Below, piece after piece: positions 14,960 through 23,594 of a stretch of DNA of 45,011 nt; the stretch's first letter is position 1, and each line of letters opens with the position of its first letter. The stretch spans positions 1-45,011 of the forward strand of contig JAJDZN010000001.1 of NCBI GenBank assembly GCA_022824585.1, in the 5' to 3' direction. The notes below the pieces were generated by a model. It was not told where the DNA came from. It searched no databases and saw nothing but the letters and a program-made list of their open reading frames with translations. This DNA is from Bryobacterales bacterium (GTDB lineage: Bacteria > Acidobacteriota > Terriglobia > Bryobacterales > UBA6623). The position numbers and the translations under genes were made by a program.

Positions 14960-16878
14960 ATTCCCGCCTGCTCACGCCATGCGCGCTCGTCGCACTAGCC
15001 CTTGCCCAGGCGCTACTGCCAAGCGTGCCGGCCGCAGCCCAGATTTACGATCCCGTGCAGTGGCGTCTCGAGCTCACTGCGGAGGAATACCCACCGGGCG
15101 CAACCGCACTGGCGCGTCTGACTGCGGAGATCGAGGGAGGCTGGCACATCTATTCGACGACGACCCCCGAAGGCATCCCCCTGGCCGTGGCCATGGCCGA
15201 ATCAGACGCCATAGCCGGATGGCGGGCGCACCAACCGGACCCCGAGGTTGTCTTTGATCCTAACTTTCAGGCCGAAGTCGAGTGGTACAGCGACGAAGCA
15301 ATAATCTTGGTCGAGATCGACCTTGCCGGGAACATATCCGGGGAGCACGCCATCGAGGCCTTAGTCCGGTACGGTGCATGCGACGATCGCCAGTGCCTGG
15401 CGCCCAAGCGCAAGAGCGCTACCGCGGCCATCACGGTCAACCCTTCCACGGAAGTGTCGGCGGTGGCCTTGCCGGCGGGCTATCAGCCGGCGCAGCTCAA
15501 TCCGGTGGGACGCCCCCGCTCGAGTGACGCAGACAGTGCTGCGAGCACCGCAGCGGCTGGGGAGATATTTGAGGCATCTGACCAAGGATTCCTAGGTTTC
15601 TCCCTGTTAGCACTTGGTTTCGGGTTCATAGCGATCTTGACTCCATGTGTCTTTCCCATGATCCCGATCTACATGGGCTCGTTCATGAGCGACGCGAACC
15701 GGCCATGGGGCGCGGTATTGCGCCAAGCGGGAACGTTCTGCCTGGGAGTGATCGTGCTGTTCACGGCCTTGGGAGGTGTGTTGAGCGCCAGCTTGGGGCC
15801 TTTCGGGCTCAGCCAGATCGGCTCCAACCCCTGGGCAAACCTGCTGATCGCCGGGGTCATGCTCTTCTTCGCACTCAGCATGCTCGGCGCATTCGAAATC
15901 ACCGTTCCCAGCGGCTGGACCACGGCTGCGAGCAAGCACTCTGACGGGACAGGCATCGTGGCCACGCTGATGCTTAGCCTGGTGTTCACCCTGGCTTCGT
16001 TCGCGTGCACTGGCCCGTTCATCGGCTCGCTCTTGGCCGGCTCCGTCGCGGAAGGTAGCAGCGTCTATCCCATCCTTGGCATGACCCTGTTCGCGACCGG
16101 CCTGTCCGCTCCGTTCTTCGTCTTGGCAATGTTCCCGGCCTTGGTCAACAAGTTGCCTCGAAGCGGAGGCTGGCTGGCGCTCTCCAAGCGGACCGCTGGA
16201 ATCCTGATCCTCGCCGTGGGTCTGAAATATCTCGGAAATGTCGATCAAGTCCTCGGCTGGGACATCCTCTCCCGCGAGCGGTTCCTAGCGATCTGGATGG
16301 TGCTCTTCATCGCCGCGGCCCTGTACCTGTGGGGAGTCCTGCGCATTGGAGACGACGCTCCCGCGGAATCCATCGGCCTCGTTCGATTCGGGTTCGGCGC
16401 GGCCTTCTTGGCACTTGCCCTCACCTTGCTTCCCGGCATGCTTGGCGGCGCCCTGGGAGAGCTGGAAGCGCATGTTCCCGAAGCCACGGGGGCCGGCTTC
16501 GGCGCAGGCAGCGACGGCTCGCTTGCTTGGATCAAAGACGACTACGAGGGCGCCACGGCCTCGGCCCGCAACGCTGGCCAGCCCTTGTTGGTCAGCTTCA
16601 CCGGCTACGCTTGCTCGAATTGCAAGTGGATGAAGGCAAATATGTTCACCGAGCCGGAGGTCGACGAGGTGGTCCGCGATTTCGTGTTGGTAGAGCTGTA
16701 CACCGATGGCTTCGACGAGGCCAGCGAGAGGAATCAGGCATACCAAATCGAGCGCTTCCGCTCATCCAGCATTCCCTTCTATGCACTGATCCGGCCCGAC
16801 GGATCCGTGGCGGCCACGTTTTCTGGACAGACCCGGGACGTGCAAGAGTTCCGCGAGTTCTTGATGAGCGCTGGGTAG
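14956..16878 (+). CDS. dsbD: DsbD-family thiol:disulfide interchange protein
   Basis: A 640-residue protein with all three DsbD parts. DsbD carries electrons from cytoplasmic thioredoxin across the inner membrane to periplasmic thiol proteins. After a signal peptide (1-29), the N-terminal alpha-type domain has a Cys pair, C142 and C147, in GACDDRQCLAPK. The membrane domain (about 212-490) has the two buried Cys in TPCVFPMIP (C231) and ACTGPFIG (C351). The C-terminal thioredoxin-like domain has C553-S-N-C556. The CSNC spacing is normal but the inner residues differ from the enterobacterial CVAC. It overlaps the preceding small ORF by ATGA and is followed 17 bp later by a cytochrome c, suggesting a role in cytochrome maturation or periplasmic reduction. 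Confidence 0.93.
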   Translation: MNSRLLTPCALVALALAQALLPSVPAAAQIYDPVQWRLELTAEEYPPGATALARLTAEIEGGWHIYSTTTPEGIPLAVAMAESDAIAGWRAHQPDPEVVFDPNFQAEVEWYSDEAIILVEIDLAGNISGEHAIEALVRYGACDDRQCLAPKRKSATAAITVNPSTEVSAVALPAGYQPAQLNPVGRPRSSDADSAASTAAAGEIFEASDQGFLGFSLLALGFGFIAILTPCVFPMIPIYMGSFMSDANRPWGAVLRQAGTFCLGVIVLFTALGGVLSASLGPFGLSQIGSNPWANLLIAGVMLFFALSMLGAFEITVPSGWTTAASKHSDGTGIVATLMLSLVFTLASFACTGPFIGSLLAGSVAEGSSVYPILGMTLFATGLSAPFFVLAMFPALVNKLPRSGGWLALSKRTAGILILAVGLKYLGNVDQVLGWDILSRERFLAIWMVLFIAAALYLWGVLRIGDDAPAESIGLVRFGFGAAFLALALTLLPGMLGGALGELEAHVPEATGAGFGAGSDGSLAWIKDDYEGATASARNAGQPLLVSFTGYACSNCKWMKANMFTEPEVDEVVRDFVLVELYTDGFDEASERNQAYQIERFRSSSIPFYALIRPDGSVAATFSGQTRDVQEFREFLMSAG

Positions 16879-16895
16879 GCTCGGAGCCGGCAGCC

Positions 16896-17381
16896 TTGCG
16901 TTCGCTTCCCGCTGTAGCTAGGGCGACACGGCGACTTTATGCAACGGCTCTCCTGCTGCTAATGGCGGGCGTGTCGCACGCCAGCGCGCAGCAGCAGGGT
17001 GAGAGTGCGCCGAACCGTGGCGAGCGACTCTTCGAGAGCCATTGCTCGGCTTGCCATCAATACGATGACCAAGGCATGGGCGAGGCCCCTCCCTTGGAAG
17101 ACTCACCGTGGGTGGTCGGACCAAGCGAGCGCCTAGTGCGTATCCTCCTCCACGGAATCACCGGTCGAATCGAACTGGGCGGGCGGGTGTATGACCGCGA
17201 GATGCCCGGCTTCGGCCGGATCCTCTCCGATACCGACGTTGCAGCGCTGGCAACCTACACCCGCTCTCGCTTCGGTGCCGACGAACCGCCCGTCACGCCC
17301 GCCGAAGTCAAGCGGACACGCGATCAGCATGCCGGCAGGACGGCCTACTGGCCTGCTGACGAACTGCTAGAACTGCGCTAG
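16896..17381 (+). CDS. Class I cytochrome c, exported
   Basis: A 161-residue periplasmic cytochrome. The start is taken as TTG at 16896, because it is the first in-frame start after the dsbD stop with GGAG about 10 bases upstream, and it gives a complete signal peptide (RRLYATALLLLMAGVSHASA). The haem c motif CSACH is at residues 50-54, and a probable axial Met lies in REMPGFG. The order ERLFESHCSACH, then HGITG, MPGFG and DVAALATYTRSRFG is that of class I cytochromes found with alcohol or sugar dehydrogenases. It follows dsbD by 17 bp. It meets the minus-strand beta-propeller gene tail to tail, sharing the bases CTAG. Confidence 0.85.
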   Translation: MRSLPAVARATRRLYATALLLLMAGVSHASAQQQGESAPNRGERLFESHCSACHQYDDQGMGEAPPLEDSPWVVGPSERLVRILLHGITGRIELGGRVYDREMPGFGRILSDTDVAALATYTRSRFGADEPPVTPAEVKRTRDQHAGRTAYWPADELLELR

Positions 17382-18466
17382 TCGGAGTACTTGCGCCCCA
17401 ATCCGAACTCGTGGCCGATCCTCACGACCTTGCCATCGCGCATGTGGACTTCCATGAACTTCGAGCCGCTGACCGGAGTCCCCGTCCCGTCGCGCAATGT
17501 GGCCACGAGCTTCTTCGTCTTGACGTCAAAGACATCGGGCGTGTGGCTCCACGCGTAGGTGCCGTCCAAGCTGAAGGCCACCCAGCCATGCCCGCCTTGC
17601 GAGAGCTCGACGTGGCCCTTCGGCGCCGGCGGCATCTTGGTCGCGTCGAAGATGAACAGCTTCTTGCCCCTCTGGTCGCTGATCCAGAGCTCGCTCTCGT
17701 CGGGCGTGAGACCGGCACCATGGGTGCGATTCGGTATCTTCTCGTCCCCCGCAAACACGCGATGGATGATTTCCCCCGTCTTCAGGTCCACGACGTCAAA
17801 GCCGACGTGATTGCCCAGGCAGACATAGGCGTAGCGCTCGCGACTGTCGATCGTGTACGGGAAGACCCCGCGCTCGCCGACATCCTTGACTTGCATCAAG
17901 AGTTTCTCTGTCTGGGTGTCAAACACCGACAGCATGGTGGTGGTGCCGAGATAGAGCTTGGTTCCGGTTAGGTTGACGATGCTGTTGTGGGCGGCCGGTC
18001 CAACCGGGATTCGCTTCATGATTTCGCCGGTCTCGCCATCGACAACGAGCAGCCCGCTGTCCTCGCCCTTGTACCACCAGCCAGTGGGCACGTAGATCTT
18101 CTTGCCGTCCAGGGTCACGGATGAACGGTCGCAGCCGGCGTCATAGACCTTTTCCCAGACAGTCTCCTCGCTTTCCAGGTCGAAGCGACCGAGCCGATGG
18201 TTTGTCGACGAGTAGTAGACGCTGTGCTTGGCGAGGTTGCCGGCAAAGCCACGCAGCCCTTCCTCGAATATGGGCATGTCGATGCGCCGGACGAACTTGT
18301 GCCCGTTGTCGATGTCAAACACGAGAATCCCGGCGTTGGAGCGCCCTTCTTTCTGGGCGCCGTCCGGCATGCTCAGGTAGAGGTACCGCTTGACCTCTCC
18401 GGAGTCGGACCAGACCAGGGCCGGAGCAGCGAGGGTGAGTGCTAGTGCGAATTGAAGGCGTCGCAT
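17378..18466 (-). CDS. Exported YVTN-type beta-propeller protein
   Basis: A 362-residue protein with a Sec signal peptide (LQFALALTLAAPALVWS), then repeated short beta-sheet blades: GILVFDIDNGHKFVRRI, GLLVVDGETGEIMKRIPVG, LSVFDTQTEKLLMQV, FDVVDLKTGEIIHRVF and DVFDVKTKKLVATL. The x-V-x-D-x-x-T-G-E rhythm is that of YVTN/methylamine-dehydrogenase-like propellers, usually scaffolds or redox partners in the periplasm. No catalytic residues can be assigned. It is the third gene in the minus-strand run sulfatase-ferredoxin-propeller, 113 bp after the ferredoxin. Confidence 0.75.
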   Translation of the reverse strand: MRRLQFALALTLAAPALVWSDSGEVKRYLYLSMPDGAQKEGRSNAGILVFDIDNGHKFVRRIDMPIFEEGLRGFAGNLAKHSVYYSSTNHRLGRFDLESEETVWEKVYDAGCDRSSVTLDGKKIYVPTGWWYKGEDSGLLVVDGETGEIMKRIPVGPAAHNSIVNLTGTKLYLGTTTMLSVFDTQTEKLLMQVKDVGERGVFPYTIDSRERYAYVCLGNHVGFDVVDLKTGEIIHRVFAGDEKIPNRTHGAGLTPDESELWISDQRGKKLFIFDATKMPPAPKGHVELSQGGHGWVAFSLDGTYAWSHTPDVFDVKTKKLVATLRDGTGTPVSGSKFMEVHMRDGKVVRIGHEFGLGRKYSD

Positions 18467-18579
18467 GGCGAAAGTATTGCAGGCATGGCCGGCTGCGTCA
18501 ACAGAAGATCCCGGATTCCATCCGATGGAACTGTACGTCCAATGAACCTAGCGTCTTGATGGTTCGCGCAGAATGCCGC

Positions 18580-18963
18580 TCACTCGGAATCCTGCACGGC
18601 CGGGCTCGCCACCTGCGGGAGCGGGTTCCGGGCGAAGATGTACTCCTCCACCGGCTTGCCGTCACGCAAGTGTTCTACAAGAATGCGCTCCAAGACCTCT
18701 CCGCTCACTGAGTGGTACCAAGTGCCGTCTGGGTAAACGACGGCGATAGGGCCCTTGTCGCAAACGCGCAGGCAATTCACCTTTGAGCGATATACGCAGC
18801 CGTTGCCTTGGGCCAATCCGATTTCTCTGAGGCCGTCCTTGAGCCTCTGCCAGGCGGGGATTGTGACATTCCGAGGGGCGCACTTTGGATTGGATTGGTC
18901 GGCGCACAGAAGAATGTGCCGGGAGTACGAACCCGTTGGAACGCGGAGCAGCTCGGCCATCAT
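18580..18963 (-). CDS. Thioredoxin-like 2Fe-2S ferredoxin
   Basis: A 127-residue protein with the pattern of thioredoxin-fold [2Fe-2S] ferredoxins. Cluster ligands are C20 (HILLCADQ), C28 (NPKCAP) and the pair C64-x3-C68 (CLRVCDKGP), and GPIAVVYPDGTWY and LVEHLRDGKPV complete the family pattern. There is no signal peptide, so it acts in the cytoplasm. Its ATG at 18963 overlaps the sulfatase stop (18960-18962) as ATGA; a second ATG follows immediately at 18960. Pairing a soluble ferredoxin with an exported sulfatase is unusual. A link to electron supply for sulfatase maturation or sugar oxidation is speculative. The C-terminal 25 residues beyond the domain are not recognised. Confidence 0.87.
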   Translation of the reverse strand: MMAELLRVPTGSYSRHILLCADQSNPKCAPRNVTIPAWQRLKDGLREIGLAQGNGCVYRSKVNCLRVCDKGPIAVVYPDGTWYHSVSGEVLERILVEHLRDGKPVEEYIFARNPLPQVASPAVQDSE

Positions 18964-20411
18964 GCAACGCCGATCAACCGGTGCAACTCGGCAGTCAATC
19001 GCTTCACATCGCTGGGCGCGTTGCCAGCCAAGTTGCGGTTCTCGAACGGGTCTTCCAGTACGTCGAACAACAATGGCGGTGCTGCTGAATCACCTTCTGG
19101 ATAGACCGGGATTCCGATGCCGCCCTGCGCCTTGCCGCCGGGATAGCCGCGCACCAGTTTCAGCCTTCCATCGGTGACGCAGCGCCACGGGTCAAGGCCA
19201 CTGAGGAGGAATTCACGGTGATCGCCTGACTTGCCCTCCAGCACCGGCCGCAGCGAACGGCTGTCCATCTCAGGCGGGGTGTCGAGTCCGGCGTAATCGA
19301 GGAAAGTCGCGGCAAGGTCCATCACGCTGGCCAGGGCTGCCGTGGAAACGCCGCTCTGCACGCCCGGCCCGGCCACTACCAGCGGCACGCCGACCGAGGC
19401 TTGGTGGGGCAGGCGCTTCATCCACAGGTCGTGGTCACCCAGCATTTCGCCGTGGTCGCTTGTGAATACAACCAAAGTGTTCTCGAGCTCTCCGCGTGCT
19501 TCAACTTCGGCCAGCAGCCTCCCCATCCACTCGTCAATGTTTTCGATCATCGCGGCATAGTTACGACGGATCTCGACATGCTTCTTGGGCGTGAACTCGG
19601 TGCTCTTGAACGGCTGCGGAAAATCGACATCGCGGTAGAGGCTGTCCATGCTCGTCGTGATATCCACCGGCTCATGCGGCCCGGCGAAGTTGACGGCCAA
19701 GTGCCATGGCTGATCGCGCGGAGCCTCGCGGAGCAGGCGCACGCCTTGGGCTGCGATCCAGTTATCGCAGTAGGACTCCTCCGGCAGCGGCGTCGGGAAG
19801 GTCGCCGCGAACGTGCCAATCTCGCGCCGTTTGCCAAAGTCGTCAAGGTGGGTGTCGGCACGGCCGGTGGCGTGCAAGTGCGCAGTATAGGGATCGCAGG
19901 GATCATCCATGCCCCAGCGGATCGCGTCCCACTTGCCAGCACTGTCGATTCCGGCGGAGAAGCCCCACTCCGGCAGCAGGTGCTGTCCCTCGACGCCCCA
20001 GCTTGGCTCCGGCTTGTGCAAATCAAACTTGCCGCAGCCCATCACGTGATAGCCCGCTTGCCGCAGCAGCGTGTAGTACGTGGTCTGGTCGAGCGGGTAG
20101 TTCAAGCTGTTGTCGGGCACGCCGCAGCGGTCATATTCCCTGCCCCCGGCCAGGCAGGCCCGCGAAGGCGCGCACAGCGGAGAGGCGCAGTAACTGCTCA
20201 CGAAATTGACTCCCCGGGCGGCGAGCGCCTCTAGGTGAGGGGTGCGCACGCCGATAGCGGGGTTCAGGCTCGTCCAGTCGGGTCGTAGTTGGTCGGGCAC
20301 GACTAGCAGGATGTTGGGAGGGGCCTCGGGTGCACTGGGTTCGCTGCCGCAGGCGGCAGCGGCAGCCGCCGTCGAAGTGGCCAAGAAGTCTCGTCGCGTA
20401 AGTCCTGCCAT
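18960..20411 (-). CDS. Cys-type sulfatase, Tat/lipoprotein
   Basis: A 483-residue type I sulfatase that hydrolyses sulfate esters of a polysaccharide or similar substrate. The start at 20411 is chosen over 20507 because it gives a Tat-type lipoprotein signal, TRRDFLATS then a run of Ala to C21. Metal-binding VVPD lies near residue 37. The catalytic Cys, converted to formylglycine, is C80 in CAPSR (80-84). VVFTSDHGEMLGDHDLWMK supplies further metal and substrate ligands. It is translationally coupled to the downstream ferredoxin. It is divergent from the sulfatase at 20683 across 271 bp, which must hold both promoters. Sulfatase identity is sure; substrate is not. Confidence 0.93.
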   Translation of the reverse strand: MAGLTRRDFLATSTAAAAAACGSEPSAPEAPPNILLVVPDQLRPDWTSLNPAIGVRTPHLEALAARGVNFVSSYCASPLCAPSRACLAGGREYDRCGVPDNSLNYPLDQTTYYTLLRQAGYHVMGCGKFDLHKPEPSWGVEGQHLLPEWGFSAGIDSAGKWDAIRWGMDDPCDPYTAHLHATGRADTHLDDFGKRREIGTFAATFPTPLPEESYCDNWIAAQGVRLLREAPRDQPWHLAVNFAGPHEPVDITTSMDSLYRDVDFPQPFKSTEFTPKKHVEIRRNYAAMIENIDEWMGRLLAEVEARGELENTLVVFTSDHGEMLGDHDLWMKRLPHQASVGVPLVVAGPGVQSGVSTAALASVMDLAATFLDYAGLDTPPEMDSRSLRPVLEGKSGDHREFLLSGLDPWRCVTDGRLKLVRGYPGGKAQGGIGIPVYPEGDSAAPPLLFDVLEDPFENRNLAGNAPSDVKRLTAELHRLIGVA

Positions 20412-20682
20412 CAACAACAAGTTTAGCCTTGCATGCGTTCCGCGCGGCCGAGACAGGCCGTTGGGCAGCTTCGTTCGATCCGATTCTTGAGCGCGACTCT
20501 CGCGCACCGATTGAGATAGGGACCATCGTCCACACGTCCGTGTGCGCGGTTGGCGGCGGCGCGCATATGACTTGTCTTGGCGAAGAGGTCTCTCGCACTC
20601 AAGTCAAGACGCGTGCGACGGCCTATGGCGGTCCTCCCCGCGGCTAGAAGACTGCTCGTGGAATGCGGCCTAGAATGGTGCC

Positions 20683-22098
20683 ATGTCGCTTCGCGTTGCA
20701 ATGCTCTGTGCCCTTCTGCCCGTTGCCGCAGTGGCCCAAGACCGCCCGAACGTCCTGCTGATCGCAGTTGACGATCTCAACGACTGGGTCGGCTGCATGG
20801 GAGGCCACCCTCAGGCGCAGACACCCAACATCGACGGCTTGGCCCGGCAAGGGGTGCTGTTCTCCAACGCCCACTGTGCCGCACCCCTGTGCAATCCGTC
20901 CCGCACGGCCCTGTTGTTCGGCAAGCGCCCGACGACGACCGGGGTGGTCGGCAACATGGACGACTGGCGTAAGTTCGACTCGCTCAAGAATTCCGAGTCC
21001 CTGCCGCAGTTCTTCCGCCGCAACGGCTACTTCACAGCAGCCGCCGGCAAGATCTTCCACGCCAATCACGGCGGCTGGCGCGGAGCGCTGACCCACGCCG
21101 AGGGCGCGCCGTACGCTGGCCGCAGCGGTTTCGGCCAGCCGGAAGCCTGGGACGAGCGTTTTCCCGCCAAGACGATCCAGTTGCCCATGGCTCCGGTTCT
21201 GATCGACACGCACAGAAACGGCATCAACCATCATTGGGACTGGGGCCCGATCGATTTCAAGGCCGATGTGACGGAAGACGGCCAATCTTCCAAGTGGGCG
21301 GTACGGCAGCTCCGGGCAGAGCATGACAAGCCGTTCTTCCTCGCGGTCGGGATCTATCGGCCGCACGATCCCCAGTACGCTCCGAGCGAGTACTTCGACG
21401 AGCACCCTCTCGCCGACGTGGAATTGCCGACGATCCTCGCTTCAGACCTTGACGACGTGCCGCAGGTCGCTCAACGGCACGTTCGCGCCGCCAATAACTA
21501 CGAGGCCATGATCCGCAAGCACAACGCGCTCCAGTCTGCGACCCGAGGGTACCTCGCAGCGGTGACGTTCGCGGACGCCATGATCGGCCGAATCCTGCGC
21601 GCACTGGCTTCCAGCCAATACAACGACAACACCATCGTCGTGCTCTTCTCGGACCACGGCTACCACATCGGCGAGAAGCAGAAGTACCACAAGAGCACGC
21701 TATGGGAGGAATCCACCCGGGTGCCGCTGATCATCCGCTCGCCGGGCGCGGGAACATCTGGCACCGTCTCAACACGAGCGGTCAGCCTGATCGATCTATA
21801 TCCAACGCTCGCGGAATTGGCGTCTCTGAGCTCGCCCGCTGACTTGGACGGCGAGAGTCTCGTCCCGTTATTAAACGATCCAGACGCTCCACGGAGCACA
21901 CCGGCGATGACTACGCGCCAAGGCCAGCACCACTCCGTCCGGACGGATCGCTGGAGATACATCCGCTACGGCGACGGCAGCGAAGAACTGTACGATCATG
22001 CCTCCGATCCGATGGAATGGAAGAACCTTGCCGCCGACGGGACACATGAAGCCACACGGCAACGCTTGGCGGCGCAGCTAGACCGGATGCTGGAATGA
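20683..22098 (+). CDS. Cys-type sulfatase, iduronate-2-sulfatase-like
   Basis: A 471-residue exported sulfatase. A short Sec signal ends at about residue 18 (LCALLPVAAVAQ). Metal ligands are in IAVDDLNDWVG, with the catalytic Cys C70 in CNPSR (70-74). PFFLAVGIYRPHDP and VLFSDHGYHIGEKQKYHK are typical of iduronate-2-sulfatase-like (S1_7-type) enzymes. It is transcribed away from the sulfatase at 18960-20411. It ends 19 bp before the convergent small membrane protein gene. The IDS-like subtype is judged from motifs only. Confidence 0.93.
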   Translation: MSLRVAMLCALLPVAAVAQDRPNVLLIAVDDLNDWVGCMGGHPQAQTPNIDGLARQGVLFSNAHCAAPLCNPSRTALLFGKRPTTTGVVGNMDDWRKFDSLKNSESLPQFFRRNGYFTAAAGKIFHANHGGWRGALTHAEGAPYAGRSGFGQPEAWDERFPAKTIQLPMAPVLIDTHRNGINHHWDWGPIDFKADVTEDGQSSKWAVRQLRAEHDKPFFLAVGIYRPHDPQYAPSEYFDEHPLADVELPTILASDLDDVPQVAQRHVRAANNYEAMIRKHNALQSATRGYLAAVTFADAMIGRILRALASSQYNDNTIVVLFSDHGYHIGEKQKYHKSTLWEESTRVPLIIRSPGAGTSGTVSTRAVSLIDLYPTLAELASLSSPADLDGESLVPLLNDPDAPRSTPAMTTRQGQHHSVRTDRWRYIRYGDGSEELYDHASDPMEWKNLAADGTHEATRQRLAAQLDRMLE

Positions 22099-22117
22099 AC
22101 CCGTAACCGGTTCGGAA

Positions 22118-22399
22118 TCAATGGATTTCGGGGCGATCCTTGGAGCGATACGGATGCTCGGCCTCCTGCTGTTTCCTGACCAGCTTGGCGACGAGGGCAG
22201 CTGCGAGCAGGACGCCGATCACAACCAGAATGTCTTCGATCCCGCGTAGCGCCAGGAACAAGGCGCCAAGGAACGAAAAAAGGAGCAGCAGGGCCGCTAC
22301 GCGGATCACCGTCTGGCGCAGGGTCCAAACGCCTTCTTCTTCCGAATCCTCGTCCTCGTAGACCGGCTCGTCGTCCCAGTCTCGTTCCCAGTCATTCAT
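22118..22399 (-). CDS. Small two-helix membrane protein, unknown
   Basis: A 93-residue protein with an acidic N-terminus (residues 1-22, many Asp/Glu), two hydrophobic helices at about 29-50 and 53-70, and a basic/polar tail (KLVRKQQEAEHPYRSKD). The ATG at 22399 is preferred to a TTG nine bases upstream. It lies 68 bp downstream of msrP on the same strand and could be cotranscribed. I do not recognise a family. It is too short to be the haem subunit MsrQ. Confidence 0.6.
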   Translation of the reverse strand: MNDWERDWDDEPVYEDEDSEEEGVWTLRQTVIRVAALLLLFSFLGALFLALRGIEDILVVIGVLLAAALVAKLVRKQQEAEHPYRSKDRPEIH

Positions 22400-22467
22400 T
22401 GGTCGCAAGCGAAGCCCCTACCTCAGACGGACCGGGCATCCGGCCGCCTGCAGCCCCTGCCGAACGG

Positions 22468-23430
22468 CTAGTATTCGCTCCCGTCGTAGATCTCGGAGAC
22501 GAACGCCTCGTAACCGTTGTACATCAGGGTGGGACGCATCGAGTACATGAACGAACCGCCCGGCCCCAGGGCTAGCAGCTTTTCCTGCGCTTGCGACCAG
22601 CGCGGGTGCGGCTTCTTCGGGTTGACGTTGGAATACCAGCCGTACTCGGTCGGCGCGGCCTTGTTCCAAAGTGTCGGCGGACGCTTCTTGGTGACCTCGA
22701 TCTCGACGATCGACTTGATGTTCTTCAGGCCGTACTTCCACGGCATGATCGCGCGGATTGGCGCACCGTTCTGCTTGGGCAGCGGCTTGCCGTACAGCCC
22801 GGTGCAGAACAGCGCCAGCTCGTTCATTGCCTCGTCGAGCGTCAGTGCCTCTTGGTACGGCCAGTCGTAGTGCGGCTGCGAGAGGATCCCGGGCATCTCC
22901 CTCGGCCTAAAGGCCGTGACCATCTTGATGAATCCAGCCTCGGGCTTGGGATCGACTTCTTTGAGCAGCGCCGACATCGGAAACCCCGTCCACGGAACCG
23001 CCATCGACCAGGCCTCGACGCAGCGGAATCGGTAGAGACGCTCCTCTAGCGGGAATCGTCGCACCAAGTCGTCAATGTCGTAGGTCTTGGGGTTGTTGAC
23101 CAGACCCGAGACCTTTACCTTCCACGGGTCGATCGTGAACCGGTCGACTTGGTGCCTGACTTGCCCCTTGTCGAGGGTGAACTCGTAGAAGTTGTTGTAT
23201 CCAGTCGCGATCGCTTCGGCCGTCAGCGGGCGGTCCAACGTGTATTTCGTGTTGCGCTTGGCGGGATACAGCGACTCGTCTGCCGCTGCCCCGTGCATAG
23301 CGCTCGGCAGCAGGCCCGCCGCGCCTGCGAAACCCATGCCCTTGAGAATTGCCCGGCGCGAATGGAACAGGTCTTCGGGAGTCGCCTGGCTCTCGGGAAT
23401 TTCCCAGCCACGCGGAGTCTTGATCAGCAT
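22468..23430 (-). CDS. msrP: Protein-methionine-sulfoxide reductase catalytic subunit MsrP
   Basis: A 320-residue periplasmic molybdoenzyme of the MsrP (YedY) family that repairs oxidised methionines in exported proteins. The Tat signal HSRRAILKGMGFAGAAG lies at about 23-39. The molybdenum-binding Cys is C137 in YRFRCVEAWSMAVPW. Other family blocks are VSGLVNNPKTYDIDDL, HYDWPYQEALTLDEAM and GAPIRAIMPWKYGLKNIKSI. The start at 23430 has a strong GGGAGG 5-6 bases upstream and is preferred to 23487. No msrQ haem membrane subunit lies beside it, so its electron donor must be encoded elsewhere or be different. Identity is secure. Confidence 0.95.
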   Translation of the reverse strand: MLIKTPRGWEIPESQATPEDLFHSRRAILKGMGFAGAAGLLPSAMHGAAADESLYPAKRNTKYTLDRPLTAEAIATGYNNFYEFTLDKGQVRHQVDRFTIDPWKVKVSGLVNNPKTYDIDDLVRRFPLEERLYRFRCVEAWSMAVPWTGFPMSALLKEVDPKPEAGFIKMVTAFRPREMPGILSQPHYDWPYQEALTLDEAMNELALFCTGLYGKPLPKQNGAPIRAIMPWKYGLKNIKSIVEIEVTKKRPPTLWNKAAPTEYGWYSNVNPKKPHPRWSQAQEKLLALGPGGSFMYSMRPTLMYNGYEAFVSEIYDGSEY

Positions 23431-23529
23431 ATTCGCCTCCCGACCAAGCCGCCCCTGTGGCCCATCGGATGGCGAGCCTGGCGGCAACCTCAGATTAGCA
23501 TAGGGTTTGACCGCTCGGGTCGCGGATTC

Positions 23530-23556
23530 GTTGCAGCGGCACTGCGTTGCAGCGGC
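23530..23556. repeat. 11-bp direct repeat, two copies
   Basis: GTTGCAGCGGC occurs at 23530-23540 and again at 23546-23556, a 16-bp period, in the space between the SMP-30 gene stop and the msrP start region. It may be a duplicated binding site upstream of msrP, or chance duplication. Confidence 0.3.
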
Positions 23557-23594
23557 TAAGGTCGAGCCTCCGGCGGCAGGATCTTGCGCCAGGA

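Noticed and set aside
15607..16248. 213-codon minus-strand ORF opposite dsbD
   Set aside because: It is strongly Gln/Glu/Arg-biased, antisense to conserved transmembrane segments of DsbD, and has no family features.
19401..20234. 277-codon plus-strand ORF opposite the sulfatase at 18960-20411
   Set aside because: The opposite strand encodes a sulfatase with all active-site motifs; the ORF has none.
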